Positions 12,401 through 25,265 of a stretch of 64,000 nt of DNA are shown here, one piece after another. The stretch lies in contig NC_052504.1 in NCBI RefSeq assembly GCF_014356525.2, positions 65,257,114-65,321,113 of the forward strand, given 5' to 3'. The translations under genes were made by a program, and so were the position numbers. Positions within the stretch are counted from its first letter, which is position 1. Every line of letters starts with the position of its first letter. Origin of the DNA: Nilaparvata lugens. Taxonomy: Eukaryota; Arthropoda; Insecta; Hemiptera; Delphacidae. Under the pieces are notes generated by a model. It was not told the origin of the DNA, did not search any database, and was given only the letters and a program-made list of their open reading frames with translations.

Positions 12401-13600
12401 CATGGGATAAATCAAACACTCGATCAAGTAATAAGATGATCTTTATTTCAAACTAAACTTGAAAATAATGGTTATCTCTACAGTAGTCATACATACTTGG
12501 GGCTTTAGCGGTTGATAACGTTGGGGAAACTAATATTCATTTTTGGGAAGATTATCAAATAGTGAAATATTCTAATTCTGTGGATAATGCTAAGGTCAGG
12601 GATAATAAAGTGATCCATCACCCATTAATATTAAACTGGAGTAGTTGGATAGCCTGCCTCTTGATGTGAGTCACCCATAATCCAGTATTAGCAAATGTAG
12701 GTTGGAAACAGATAATTTCATGATATTTCTGACAATGTTGAATGTTATATAAATGATATCACATGATTGTTATAGAATAAAGAACTTTCAGCTAAGACTA
12801 TTCCAAGAAGATTTTTGAAAAATTCGGGAAATTCAAGACGAGGGAGTTGAATTAATTTGAGTTCATTTCGAGCTAATTACTGGTGACAATAAGTGGTGAC
12901 AATGAATGCGGAAAATATCAAGAACTAGATGGACATCTTGCAACATGGAAATTATGATTGTGAAGCTATTCCAGCATTCAATTCATTTTTCTTACTAACC
13001 ACTGGTGAATCTCCAAGGATTTCGGCTTGTTCATAAATTGGAAAATATTATAAATGCGAGGGGAAGATGAAATGAATTTAAATCAACACAGAGATGATTC
13101 AAAATGACACACCGTTTATTAGAGACAGTTATATATCATTTCGAAATGGACCTGTCAAACTGTAGTCTTGGAAAGATTGATCCTGTTATTGTTGATCTTG
13201 TAAGAATTATTCTTCTTCTTTGGGTATCTTCTCCATTTCAGAGGTTGGCTACCATCATGGCAATTCTCACTTTGTTTACTGCGGCTCGGAAGAGGTCCTG
13301 TGACTAGCAGTTAAATGCCTACCTCAGGTTTCTCAACCAAGACATTCTTCTATGTCCCACTGAAAAATTAAAAAACAATTTTCGGTACTGACAAAGTCGT
13401 ATAACTCCTTAAAAGAAGCATGGCGAATACTTTACTGAGATTACTCTTCTTGCTAGGGAACATTTATTTTTCTTGTACATTCTTCTTGAGCTGTTGATAA
13501 GGAGATCAGGCGACAATGTGAACGAGACTAGAATTGAGTAATTCCAGATGCTGCTTCCCATAGAAGAGTGCTGCTGACATTTTGACCAACGATGTAGATA
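6431..13600. other. AT-rich noncoding DNA, no gene recognised
   Basis: No reading frame here shows a recognisable domain, codon bias or splice context. Short frames such as 8121-8555 (minus) and 11811-12059 (plus) look like chance ORFs. The stretch contains one dispersed-repeat copy near 7490-7630. It may be upstream regulatory DNA or an upstream intron of the receptor gene at 20536. Confidence 0.6.
7490..7630 (+). repeat. Dispersed short repeat, copy A
   Basis: This segment resembles 21420-21620. Both share GAACAGAA-GGT-AGGT-GAT, then the block TATCGACCTTCTATATCT, and about 60-90 bases later a GGC-TTCATCTT/ATCTATCTTTAC block with ACTGCGACTTA-like ends. The overall match by eye is around three quarters. 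It is likely a small nonautonomous transposon or SINE family; I cannot define its ends. Confidence 0.5.
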
Positions 13601-13835
13601 GCTACATTTTAAAGTAAGCATTGGATAGCATGTTTGGAGCGAGGGTGGAGAGTGGACCGGAGCATCAAAAAAGTGATTCGGCGGCCGAGGGAGGGTCTGA
13701 CGGCACTGATAAAAACGATTGCCAGCTCGAGTCAGTTGCGAGTGTGTGTGATTCTGCGACCGAGATGAAAAAGCGACCGCTTCCTCACTGAATCGTGGTG
13801 ATGGACTCAACTTTTTTGTATCAGCGAGAACGATT
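13601..13835. other. Locally GC-rich island in AT-rich DNA
   Basis: Around 13660-13800 the base composition rises clearly above the neighbourhood, with CG-rich words such as GGCGGCCGAGGGAGGG. No domain is seen in either strand. It could be an untranslated first exon or promoter of the downstream receptor gene, but no TATA, initiator or donor pair stands out. Confidence 0.3.
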
Positions 13836-16800
13836 CTTCACTTAAAAAACGCATCAACAGAAACATTCCACTTTTCTTCTCATTCATCTCCAACTTCCAT
13901 TTTCGACTCACAATAGCCTACTTCTCATTTTGAATAGAATCAGTGGTCAATTTCCACCTCGACTAAGGCGTTGTTTGTTTCCGGCCGACTGAAACGACAA
14001 AATAATAATTGTTCTATAGCTTACTGAATAATCTGGGGTTACAAGACATACGAAAAGTATTTTTTTTTTAATTTGAAACGATTCTCTCAATTTCCATAGA
14101 AATACGACAGCAATAGTCTACTAAAAAAACCAATGCATTGTATGAGAACCATTTATATTAGAAAAGGCCCATGTACAAGATTTCAATAAAAAAGGCTTGG
14201 ATGGAAATGCCTTTCAAAAATTGAAGCTGATGAGTGGCATTGTTGCCGTTGACGTTCCACATGGAATGTTCTAGAGCTGGGAAGTCAGTATACATTTATT
14301 AATTCAGTATTTTGATTAATTATCATTGATCAAATTCATTTCTAACAATATAAGGATATCTAGCTGTATATGATTAAAAAATATGATACTGAAATGATGG
14401 TAATATGATACTAATGATGGTAAAATCTTTTTACTGTTTACTACGATTGTTTTCAACTGTTGATTGTTCCTGAACACCGAATTATTTACATAGAATCAAA
14501 AACTTCTAACATCCACTCCATTTTAACAGCCCTGTTCAACTAACTTGAGCATAACAAATTTCCTGGAGTCATTAAGAAGTTTTTCATGCCGTCAGAAATA
14601 CCTCAAGTTGTGAATGAATACGAGAAAATCTCTATTGATAACATTAAGAAGAATTATTATTTCTCAAAACATTTCCAATGAAATAAGTGATAATGATAGC
14701 ACTAGTTTGAAACTCCAAACTTCCAAAATCAGATTCTGAAGTTGAATCTAGCTAGGTTCATCGGACTGAGTTAGGATGAATCATGCTTTTAATCAGCGTA
14801 AACAGACGTGACTTCTACCCCATAGTGTTGGTTCAGCCAACAGAAAAGCTTTTAAGATGATGCCCTCAACCATTCGCATGTACGAAGATTGAAGTCATCT
14901 ATTTTCTCCAGCCTAGAAGAGAATCTTCTTTTCTCTGATGATTCCAGTGTGAGAGCGGGAATGGTGTGGAAAGTATAAAAAAGAATGAGTATGAATGCAA
15001 TTGCTGTGACCTTTTCACCTCAATAACACGTGATGCTGCTCTTGTATTATATTCAATGATAAAAGTTGGCAACGAGTTTGTTCTTTGCTCCGGTAATAGA
15101 GTGGTTCTTTATTGCATATTGTATATAGGCTTCATGATTGTGTTGTATGAACTCTCTTGGATTGTCATATCGTTCCAAGAATCTTCACACAAGTAAATTT
15201 ATAGTTTTGACTATTGCCTAGTTTAATGAGAAATTCATTCGAGATAGATTGAAGTGAGTATTGAACGTTTGATAAGATGTAGTGTGACCTATGAACAAAA
15301 TATAGAAATTATTTTTTGAAGAAACCTAAAATTCATTACAGAGTTCTGATACAAGGATATTATTTGGATCTATTAATCTATGGATAAATATTGGGCCCTG
15401 GTGGAGGAGGTGGGCTGCATCGTGATGATGTTAATGTGAAACTTCTTCAAAACTCCTCATAGATCTCAAGCTCGAAGGTTGAGACAGTCTTAGAGAGCTG
15501 AATAAGTTTAGCACCCAAACATTTTCGTTCTTGAGCATTACGGAGAACGTTCTCTCCACTAAGTTTCTAATGAGTAACTTTTGCATTTTCAGTGTATTTG
15601 AAACTGCTCATCCATTTACAAAAGCTCGTTATTAGACAAGGCAACAACAGACAACTGCAAGGGAGTTCTGTTTCGTTTTAGTACCTTGTTTAATGGATGA
15701 TCGAGCTCAGCCATTATTCTTCCAACTTCTAATAAGGGGCTATGCAACGGAAGCTCTTGAGAACTCTATTCAGTGAACATTCTCGATTCATAAGAAGTTT
15801 ATTGAAGTTCAAGTTGAGATTACCGGAAAGTTAATCTTAGCGAAGGTACATTTTTAAATGTCCTAAAGATATTTCCATGGATTATGAATGAGTTGTAGAA
15901 GGTGGAAATCTATAAAAGAACTTCAACGACTCATTCCACAAAACCTGAACGATTCTTTTCAGATTTTCTGGTCCTAGTTTTCGGAAAACCTTCTCATGGT
16001 TGAACAGAAGGGTATGAAATTTCTAATGAATTGACAATATTTATATCCTCAATCATATCGAGAATATGATTCCTTATCTTTTGCAAGAAGCATATGGATT
16101 CCTAATCAATATGATTGAGAATTAAAATTATTCTTATACGGTATCTAAATTGCAGGTACAATCACCTCAGATGGCATATTTTTGTCTAATGTATGAAGTA
16201 AACTTCAATGACTATATAACAAAATAATGATGGTTGAAAATTTTAATTTGATGGAGTTTTTCGTAAAATGTGTATAGCAATCAATATTCACATGTAAATC
16301 ACATTCTAATATTATGATTTCTCACTGAAAGGCACCACTAGAAGAAGTGATAGAAGTTACTCACTATAACTGTGGAGTTGCTTTTTACTGAAATTATGAA
16401 GAGGGGGTTTGATGTGACAACAGGCTTTCAACATGCCATTTGCATTCTGTGGGAAGAGATCCGAAATATTATGCTGCCAAAGCGAGCGACCGGCTCATTC
16501 ATCCCCCTAAAGTGTATCTGCAACTCGAGACGAATCTCTCAAATCCCTCAAATGTATTCCTTCTTCTGCTCGAGTGTGTAACATATTTTTGAACAGGCTA
16601 CTGCTTTCTGAAGTACTCTGGCCCTTGAGAATAGGGTTCGATCTTCGATAAAGATTCGTCAAATCTTTCTGTGTCGTGCCTGTGAATGTTATATTCGTCC
16701 AACCTCTGAAAACAGTTGGAACGCTTTGAATGCTTTTTGGAGGCCTTAGAATCTTCTATGAAGCTTATTCTCTGTTTCCCTATTTCATGTCATCGTGTAG

Positions 16801-19800
16801 AAATCAAACTCAAATAAAACCATGTTACGTGATGGAACAGAGCCCTTGTCAGTTATTCGAATAGAATATTAGAAGTGAACAATCAGACATTTCAGTCAAT
16901 AATGATTTCCAATTTCTTGATATGATTTTTAGATTGTGAATTGGAAATTTCAAAACCGTAAGTACTATATAACTTTTTATCTTGACCTACTCTTCTCAAT
17001 ACATTCATATTTTGAGATGAGACACAATGATAAATAGTATTCCAAACTGAAATCGATTCTCTATACTACTATCAAACCATCCACCTCCCTATATTGTAAT
17101 GACGTGAGTACTTAATACTTATTTTTAGATGAGCGAGAATTTATCATTCACTTACATAGGAAGGTAGGTCAAGAGACAAAGCAAATACTCCCGCTTCTAT
17201 GAAGATCAAGTTTGCATCAATCTTCACGTCTTCAAAATAGCCTCGAAAGGATTTCAGTTTCTAATTCATTTTGCAAGACAGGGTATTATTTCCAAGGACT
17301 GAAAGTGCTTGTTATAATTCAGTTATGAACAAGACAGTTTTGTTTGTGTGCAATTTGTACGTTCAAACAATATTACGTTAATCTTTCAAGATTGCTCTGA
17401 GTGTTAGAAGGTCATGAATAAATTACGTTCTTGGTTAAACTGGATGCTATTAAAACATGCACTGGAACAAAAATTTTAATTTTGATTGGTATATTCTGGC
17501 ACTAGATGGAAGTCGTAAAACTGTCAAAGAAGGCGAAAACGTCGTTGAAGAAAATGATTTGGGAGTTTCAAGTTCGAATGGATTACATCATTGTGCTCCT
17601 CTTATCCATCTTCATCTCACGCAGTGTACAAATTCATCACACCAGCTCCTCTTGGATATATTATTAAATTTCACACTGTATTATTAGTTAGAGACTGAGT
17701 TACAAGTATACCATTCTACAATAACCAATCACGAACCTCTCGAATGGTCATATTGAGATATCAAAGAAGTCACATTGAATAGTACTTGAGTTTTGAGCAA
17801 AAAATACGGTATCCATTCTATACCGTGAAACAATACCATTCCAATAAACCATTCATGTTGAAGTAAAACCTATGCTCAAAACGTTTTTTGGATCATGTTA
17901 GCTCCTGATTTTCAGTAGTTAGCTGAGTATCTACTACAAATAAGTCCTTTATCAGTGGATTATGTCATTTTCAGAGCGTACCCAAGTTACTCCATTATTG
18001 CAGGAATTCACTGATTAAACTCTGTAAGCTACAATTCAATTAATATCGGTTTCCCTGTTATTTGGTGAGTCCACCTGGTAGGGATGAGATCCCCTGAAAG
18101 TATGGATGCGTGGGAATATTATAGAAGATAATAAACCTCAACCAACCCTTCGAATCAGAAACTATTAATATTATTAATACATCAAACAAGTTTGCTATGC
18201 ATACGTTGGTTTAGTTATAGATGTTGAATCGAAACGGTGCAGACTGATGCCAGCATCTAGTCGAGATAGTCTATTGTTTCAAGAGTTATGATTATCATTG
18301 CTCATGAGAACTATGTGCTACGTCACTTGCCGCAGTTTAATCAAGCGCTTTTGTTCCATTCATACAGGATGCTTATGATACATCCGCAATTCTGTGCAAG
18401 AAAAATTCCTACTCATATATCTCTCACCCTTTCAAAACGAGCTCCACAAACAGCCCCGCAAGGATAATAAAATATAAATTATGATTTCCATTGTTGAGAT
18501 TCCAAGTTATGCAACTGATCGTCAAGAGAGGTGGAAGCACTGTTCTGTTTCCAGACACATAGATATTTCATACAGGAGTTATGAAATCTCCCGCAAATTC
18601 GTTTATTTTTATTGCTTTGGAATTGGTATACTTGACACAGATAACAAATTACCATCGTTACCTGCGGAGCAAGCTCATTTGATGTCTCTCGATATTCTTA
18701 TACGATATCAAATGTGTAATTGAAATATTTCCAATATCATTCTGATGATGGAAATGAGACATTGTGGATCAATTACATTATATCATGAAGCATCTTTCGC
18801 TTGAATATGTTCTTCCCCTTCAATGATTAATTGATATCTCACACTGATTTTTGAAATTCAATCATAAGGAATTCTCTAGATAATAACAACTTTGATTTTC
18901 CACGTAGCCTGGTGTAATTCGATAAGTGGCTATGTATAACTGTTATATTTTATGTTGGTATATCAGTATATTTTGAGAAAGATCCCAGCTTGAAGTAATT
19001 ATTCAAAAAACTTATCAGATTTCATATTTTATTTGTTACAGGGGAACGACCGTCTTGATTGAGATCGCTCGGAGTATTGGATGAATCACGTTCTACGAGA
19101 CTTAATTGTATTACAAGTTCCTCCATAGCTTACTAAAAACGTGACAAAATATAAGTTCGGTGTGAGAGACGTCAAATTGAATTTCCAGCTCTGTGATTAT
19201 CAAGAGAATCGAATTGATGGAGCTCCTTGGAGAGTGGTTGCCATGCTGTGAAATGCAGCCTTCAGTACTCCTAGATTTGACAAGTGAATAATTTCTCATC
19301 GATTGATCTTTTAGCATTCTTTGAACCAAATGAACCACTTGTTACGAAGCTTTATAGAACCAATCTGCATGATAATATCAAAAGTGTAGGAAAAGGAATC
19401 CCACTTCAATAACTGTGGAGCTGCAACTCCATTTAGGCTATAACGCTACGTATTGGGCTCTGGTTAGCAGATACAAGCTTGATCGTGCTATGTTATCATT
19501 ATTGAGTTGTTAGGCTCATCACTCTATCAGCAATAATTAGCTACATAATTTGTGATCACAGAGTCAAGGAATTTTCAGTTCAGTTGAAGAAATGATATTC
19601 ATTTATTAGTAGCCGGTAGAAATGTAATGAATGGAGTGACTCACCAAATGGTTGTCATTTGAAAGAAAGCAGTCGATAATCATTGACTGCCAAATTCATG
19701 AGAAACGTTCAACCAAGCAATCGATCGATTCAAAAAGCTCATTCATTCAGTATAGGACCAAATGCTGAGTGATTTTCAAAATGGGAAACTATTCTTTTGA

Positions 19801-20535
19801 AACGTAATGGAAAACTAAGTCCATTCCCTGAAACAGATTACGGTTGATAGCATTCAATGAGGGGAACTACTATTATTACCAGATCACTGTATGTTTGTAG
19901 TGGTTAACTGCTATCGAAAATTGATTTCCTGGCTGCTGTTGCTATAAGCGTTTTGTATTGCAAAAAGGAGATTGAATGGAATCTGTTCCACATTAACAGC
20001 TTCAATCATGCAATGATTACACAATAATCACACAATCATGCAATACTCAATTCAATAGAATTAATCATTCTTGTGAAACAAATCAAAATGGATTTTTGCC
20101 CAAGCAGAATATAGTGGAGATTTGATGCGAATATGATTCTCATAGAGAGTTGAAAAAAATATAAATCAAATAGACTCGATTTTTACATCGTTAGTAGATG
20201 ACAGCTACTATTCAGGCTTAGTAAATAGTTTGAGTTTCAAGAACTAATTTACAATTTATCCAGTTCCTCATCATCGAACATTCATCGGTGTTATTTTATG
20301 AATTAAAATAATAGACATTGGTCTTCGTAGAGAGAAAACCTGTGAGTTGAGAAGTCTAGAATGCAGTTCAGCCTTTCCTAAATCGAAATCTGAGCTGAAT
20401 CAGATCAGTACAGAAATGTAAAATAAGGCACCTGAGAGCTATCAAGATCTGTCCTAACCGGCCATCAGTTCGTTATCGACTGGGGAACAATTCCTGCATT
20501 GAATAATCGTATGATTATGGTGATATCATGACGGT
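13836..20535. other. AT-rich noncoding DNA upstream of GPCR exon
   Basis: No gene supported. Frames at 14966-15196, 16372-16581, 17457-17687 and 18481-18723 lack recognisable motifs and appear random. Any upstream untranslated exon of the receptor gene should be in this stretch or earlier, but I could not identify one. Confidence 0.6.
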
Positions 20536-20878
20536 ATGAATATGAATGAGTCAACAAGCACAGCTGTTGAAGGCGCTTCAGACAGGAACGTTTCCAACTT
20601 AACGACGGCAAATCCCGTGCTAGACGCCACCGACACTTCTGTTTTCAACGAAACGCTCTCGGATATCATTCAGGACCCGGCCGTGCAGGGCATATTCTGC
20701 GTGCTCTACACCACCATCTGCCTCCTGGGACTTTTCGGCAACGTTCTCGTCTGCTACGTGGTTGGCCGCAACCGCGCCATGCACACTGTCACCAATTGCT
20801 TCATCACCAACCTGGCGCTGTCCGACATTCTGCTCTGCGTGCTCGCCGTTCCTTTCACGCCTCTCTACACATTCGCCA
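20536..20878 (+). CDS. sNPFR: First coding exon of a short neuropeptide F receptor-like class A GPCR (partial)
   Basis: The exon encodes 114 residues plus one base (phase 1). The extracellular N-terminus of about 50 residues has four N-glycosylation sequons (N4, N18, N21, N38). TM1 follows at about 53-76 with the GN motif (N69, position 1.50). A short basic intracellular loop (GRNRAMHTVTN) and TM2 at about 86-110 come next, with NLALSDILL including D97 (2.50) and the AVPFTPLYTF end. This TM1-loop-TM2 pattern is the one I associate with insect sNPF receptors within the NPY-receptor group; a related NPY-like receptor such as the RYamide receptor is the main alternative. The family acts at the plasma membrane through G proteins in feeding and growth signalling. 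The start is the first Met of the open frame; Met3 is possible. The exon is much more GC-rich than its surroundings. The remaining five helices are not in this window. Confidence 0.8.
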
Positions 20879-20884
20879 GTAAGT
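20879..20884 (+). promoter_or_regulatory. Splice donor of the GPCR exon
   Basis: The sequence CCA/GTAAGT matches the donor consensus and falls just after TM2. The reading frame beyond it loses receptor similarity at once. No acceptor with a following TM3 was found to the right, so the intron exceeds 43 kb or the gene continues outside the window. Confidence 0.8.
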
Positions 20885-22105
20885 ATCCTCTTTCAAATCA
20901 CTTCCAACACTTTTCACTGTACCTTGTTTTCGTTGGGAGACCATGAAGCAGCAAATTTCTAGTAAAGCTGCGTTTACATTGGAACGGAAGATGATAATTG
21001 AAGACAATTGAATTTCCAATATAGTTTCATCTTAAAGTTATAGTTAATGACTATGTTGTGTACATGAATAAGCTATGCTGCTTTTGTGAAAGATTTAGTA
21101 GTACTTTGAAAAATTAATGGAAATATGTTTGCTGTTGATTCCTGAGTTATTGTGTTTGCGTTAAATATTTGATGATTCCAGATTGTTTTTCCTTATGAGT
21201 AGAATCAACTCAGTGTACAGGGATGATACAACAAATAAGAATAAAAACTCTGCTCATCAGAGTTGCAAGGTCTATTCAATGACACAACGACGGTTCGCTT
21301 GCTCAATTGATATATGTTTTAGCACTGACAACCAAATGTATAGATTTGAATATGATCTATTGAATAATTGTGTATGATTTTCAGTTCAAGAAGAAAAACG
21401 AATTATATGAATTGAAGCTTCTTAGGGTATGAACAGAAAGGTCAGGTTGATGTGCAGATTTCAGCTCACTATCGACCTTCTATATCTTTATCAATGACTC
21501 CAAATGATGATTCTATCATTAAGCAGCAACAGTGTTTAGTGGCATCATAGATAAAGGATAAGCGTAAGTATATCTTGTCTATATTTCTTGTCTCTGGTGG
21601 CATCTATCTTTACTGCGACTTATGCCCGGTTGCAGAGTCGTTCCATAAAGTCACCCATAGCTAACAGAGCCATTAGATTTAACAACTCGCCCTTAAATAG
21701 TTATTCGTTGCAGAGTCGTTTGCCAGACCCCTGTTAACTATGGTTCTGATGAGGCACACGCATAAGTCACACTGCTACTCATACCACTTTTTGCGCGGTA
21801 TGCTTCCATCCAACTAATGTATTGATAACGGGGTTGGAATCACTGTGAACAGTTCTTCCAAACCTCCAGTCGGATGACGTCACAACATGGCGGTTGTTTA
21901 TCACAACACTGCATCGTCTGCTATGCGTTGTCGATGATGCTATTTAGAGGTTGAGGAATCGAGATTGTAAACTGCAGACTAATTAGTAATTATTTTCAGT
22001 TGAGTTGGTTTGAATTTGTGATAGCTAAATGAATGAATTAGGTAAAATAAAATTAGAGGTAGAAGTAAAATGAGTGACTGGTGTATTTATTATTGTATAA
22101 TTATA
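20885..22105. other. Probable intron DNA with short repeats
   Basis: Noncoding. It holds the second copy of the short dispersed repeat (21420-21620) and a region at 21625-21900 in which TTGCAGAGTCGTT occurs twice about 70 bases apart. A CRE-type palindrome TGACGTCA is at 21875-21882, followed by AACATGGCGG. These look like parts of small interspersed repeats. Confidence 0.45.
21420..21620 (+). repeat. Dispersed short repeat, copy B
   Basis: Same family as 7490-7630, with the shared block TATCGACCTTCTATATCT at about 21472 and the ACTGCGACTTA block near 21612. Its 5' and 3' ends are not defined. Confidence 0.5.
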
Positions 22106-22107
22106 TC

Positions 22108-22330
22108 ACAACCACGTGAAGCATTCATCAAGCGGCAATGGAGGCGTTGGGAGAGGAAGATGGAGGTCAAAGGAAGTATAAGCACAACTTAAGTGAGATA
22201 ACAAAGCAAGAAATAAATAATAAAAAAGTGCTTTATGAGAGGTGGTTGAATACAAAAAAAGTTGAGGACTTGCAGAAGTATAAAGAGAAAAATAGAGAGG
22301 TGGAGTGCAAATGTCTGTTATTAGCACTAA
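22108..22330 (+). pseudogene. RTE-like LINE fragment (linker before reverse transcriptase)
   Basis: The frame from 22138 reads a highly charged helix (KYKHNLSEITKQEINNKKVL, then YERWLNTKKVEDLQKYKEKN). This resembles the conserved linker of RTE-clade ORF2 proteins between endonuclease and reverse transcriptase, where K/R-rich YxxWL...EDxxKYK motifs recur. Neither flanking domain is present, so it is an isolated scrap. Short length makes the assignment tentative. Confidence 0.4.
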
Positions 22331-22838
22331 CTATCTCTTACTAACCTACAAATAATCGATGAAAAAGCCGGTTGGATAGAGCTGAAATGCTTTGATTGAA
22401 CTTTGACCCACCTGCTAAGAACTTGACAAGTGGAATTGTCTCAGTTTTTTCTTCTCAATTGGCAATAGGGAGATTGCATCCTTGACGGCACAGGCGTGGC
22501 TCATAGTAGATCTTCATTAAATCTGAACTGATTGTTTGTAAGTGAATTGAACAATAACTGATAGTTTATAAAGATATAGATAACGGTATTGCGACAAAGA
22601 TACATCTCTGAATTGTTGCTTTTTCTCCTCGTGTTTCCCATCACAGGTTGATATGGTATCACGGCTCCACCTGTTGATCTATTCACTGAATAACAACATT
22701 AAATGAATGATTCTTGACTCTTTATCAATAATTATCGTTGTTACAACTGTAATAATTTCTCAATTTTCTAACTCAACTCTTTTTTCACTGACCTGCGCTA
22801 TTGCTTTTCTGATTTCATTTTAAATTTGAACTATTCAA
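22331..22838. other. Noncoding stretch before PHD-type LINE
   Basis: No ORF or motif of note. The 5' untranslated region of the following LINE probably begins somewhere here, but no target duplication could be identified. Confidence 0.4.
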
Positions 22839-23315
22839 ATGTCTTATTTAGAAAGAGGATTCTTTCATATTATTCTGATTATAATAGCACCAAATAAATG
22901 CGGTATTTGTAACAAGATTATCAATGCACGTCACGAGAATTTGCATTGCGAGCTATGTTCAATAAGACATCATGTAAGCTGTCTCGATGTAAGTGAGGAC
23001 GAATTGAAATTTATTCATGACTCAGGCTATAAATGTCAGCCCTGTATGACGAAATCAACTATTCAATTTGACGATAATACACCAATTAGATCTTCTAGAA
23101 GCCTCCACTCGACAAAGAATGATCTTCCTGCTAATGAATCAAGCCTAAACGACGGTGATATCTCGCCTGATAATGATTCTAAGAGTATGCTCGTTGGTTT
23201 GAAAGAGTTTTTTACTAGCAAATTTGATATTTTGGAGAAATCTAATATAAATCTACTATCTGCAAAAAGAGCTGAGATGACTGCTGTAAAGTTGGATCTT
23301 GCCGCTGTGGCATGA
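22839..23315 (+). pseudogene. LINE ORF1, N-terminal part with PHD finger
   Basis: The frame encodes 158 residues. At about residues 21-70 lies a Cys4-His-Cys3 PHD-like finger: CGICNK, then CELCSIRHHVSC, then CQPC. PHD fingers at the ORF1 N-terminus occur in several arthropod LINEs and may bind nucleic acid or chromatin. The sequence before CGIC is hydrophobic and may be fortuitous upstream read-through rather than true ORF1. A Ser-rich linker and a helical segment follow before the stop at 23315. The next ORF1 part overlaps it by four bases in another frame, indicating a single indel. Confidence 0.75.
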
Positions 23316-24091
23316 ATGGCAATAGATGTGGGGTGGATGAAGACATTGAAAACCCGTCTAGTGTTTCCAAGTTCTCTTCCTCAAATAAGGTGAAGCCTTC
23401 CAATAAGAATTCTGGTTCCACTAAGAAAACTGTTCTTGATGGAGAGAATAAAAATGCACCTACTCATAGCGCTCCACAACCACAACCTGTTCTGAATGGG
23501 CCAACCAGCACTGACAACAACGTGCATGAATCTAATGCTCCGGGGACATCGGCCAATAGCTCTGATTGGTCCCTAATAGTTCGTAAATCCAGAGGCGGAG
23601 GGAAACGGACCGAGAAACAACTTGATAAGAGTGGCCCAAAGCCGGATAATTCATCCCCTCAAGATAGAAAACCTAGCAGACGGCCTGTTGTTCTCGGCTC
23701 TAGGAAAGGAACCAATGTGAGCATGAAGTTGAAAACCCTATTTGTTAGTCGCTTCACACCGGAAACTACTGAACAAGAAATATCCAAGTTGATTAGGGAC
23801 TCAACCACCCTTGACTTCATCTCGTGTACTAAGCTGAAGTCAAAATTTCCCTCCTTGTACAGCTCCTTCCATGTTCTGGTGTATGAAAGAAATTTCAAAG
23901 AGGTATGCCATCCTGATATCTGGCCAGAAGGTGCTATTATTGCCCCATTTTATGGCCCTCTCAAGAGCAATATAATTTATTCAAACCCGGTTAACCTAGC
24001 AAATGAGTTTGCTCTTGAATATAAAATTATTGAAAAGAAACAGAATGAATTGGCAGTGGGGAAAGACTGCATCAATACTGATAATGAATGA
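23312..24091 (+). pseudogene. LINE ORF1, C-terminal part with RRM-like domain
   Basis: This 259-residue frame starts with a Ser/Asn/Lys-rich disordered linker. From about residue 138 it carries an RRM-like fold typical of CR1/Jockey-type ORF1: LKTLFVSRFTPETTEQEISK, then FHVLVYERNFKEV, then PDIWPEGAIIAPFYG. This part should bind the element's RNA and help form the ribonucleoprotein. It overlaps the beginning of ORF2, as expected for tightly packed LINE ORFs. A second copy of part of it (from 23868) is found at 31264-31433. Confidence 0.78.
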
Positions 24092-25265
24092 ACTTAATAT
24101 CTATTACCAGAATGTCAGAGGTCTAAGAACGAAATCTTCTGAGTTCTTTGCCACAGTGGTGAGCAACAGATTTGACATAGTGGCATTATATGAAACTTGG
24201 CTTGGGGATGTCCATTCCAGCTTAAGCTTTTTCACTGAAGATTACAATGTGTTTCGTGCTGACAGGAAATATGACGAGTTTGGATAATCAAGAGGTGGTG
24301 GCGCACTACTTGCAGTGAATAAATGCTTTCCAACTATCAGAATGCATGATTTGGAGCTGATACCTGAAGTTGTCTGGGTTCAAATCAAATTTCGTCAGAG
24401 TCACTTACTATTGGCATGTCACTATGTTCCTCCAAACTCACCTTTATCAGCTTTTTCATCATACCTAGAGAGTGTTGGCAATAAACTCATTGATATATCT
24501 CATGATATTCTTATTCTAGGGGATTTCAATGCGGATGCTATACATTGGAACAATCTAACCTTCGTGTCAGGGGCACACTATTATCCTCTCAAAAGAGCGG
24601 AGGCAATAATGCAATTAGTTGAGGATGTCTGCTTGGAACAGTTTAAATCACTCTCCAAATGAAGATCGTGCACTTGATCTTGTATTGAGTAACATCAAAG
24701 ACGTCCAGGTCTCATACAGTGTTGATCCATTTGTGACACCTGACGACTATCACTGCCCGTTCTCGATCCTTCTGAGGGGGTTTAGAGCTGCTCCTCAGGC
24801 TCCTCGGGAGGCCAAATATGTGTTTGGCGGTGGTAACTATGAAAGGCTTTACAGTGAGATCAGAAATGCCTGCTGGGATGCGGTCACCAATGTTAACAAT
24901 CCAAATGAAGCTGCAGAAAAGCTGAATGACATAATGATTCGGGCAATGGATGTTTCTATTCCTAAACGTACACCAAGGAAACTCAAATACCCTTCCTTGT
25001 TCTCTTTTAGGCTGATAAAACTCATGAAGAGAAAAAGAGCTGCTCACAGAGTGTACAAAAGGAGTGGCCATATTTCACATTATGAAAAATTCTCTGTCCT
25101 GCGAAGAGATGTTAAAATTCAGATGGAAATTTATAGAGAAAGGAAGATTACGAAAGCGGAGTATGACCTTCAGAATCAGCCTAAACGATTTTGGAAATAT
25201 ATCAAGGAGCATAGAACTGGAACTTGTGCAACATCTATTACAATCATTATTGAACGAAAATCCTA
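24088..25265 (+). pseudogene. LINE ORF2 endonuclease and linker
   Basis: ORF2 opens with MNELNIYYQNVRGLRTK, which contains the QNVRGL motif of APE-type LINE endonucleases. ETWLGD provides the metal-binding Glu, LILGDFNAD the catalytic Asp/Asn, and DDYHCPF the terminal His block. A TAA stop breaks the frame at 24284-24286, before SRGGGALLAV. A frameshift near 24650 moves the rest (LVLSNI...DYHCPF and the basic linker to 25265) to another frame. The frame ends where the SINE begins. The enzyme family nicks genomic DNA to prime reverse transcription. Confidence 0.8.
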
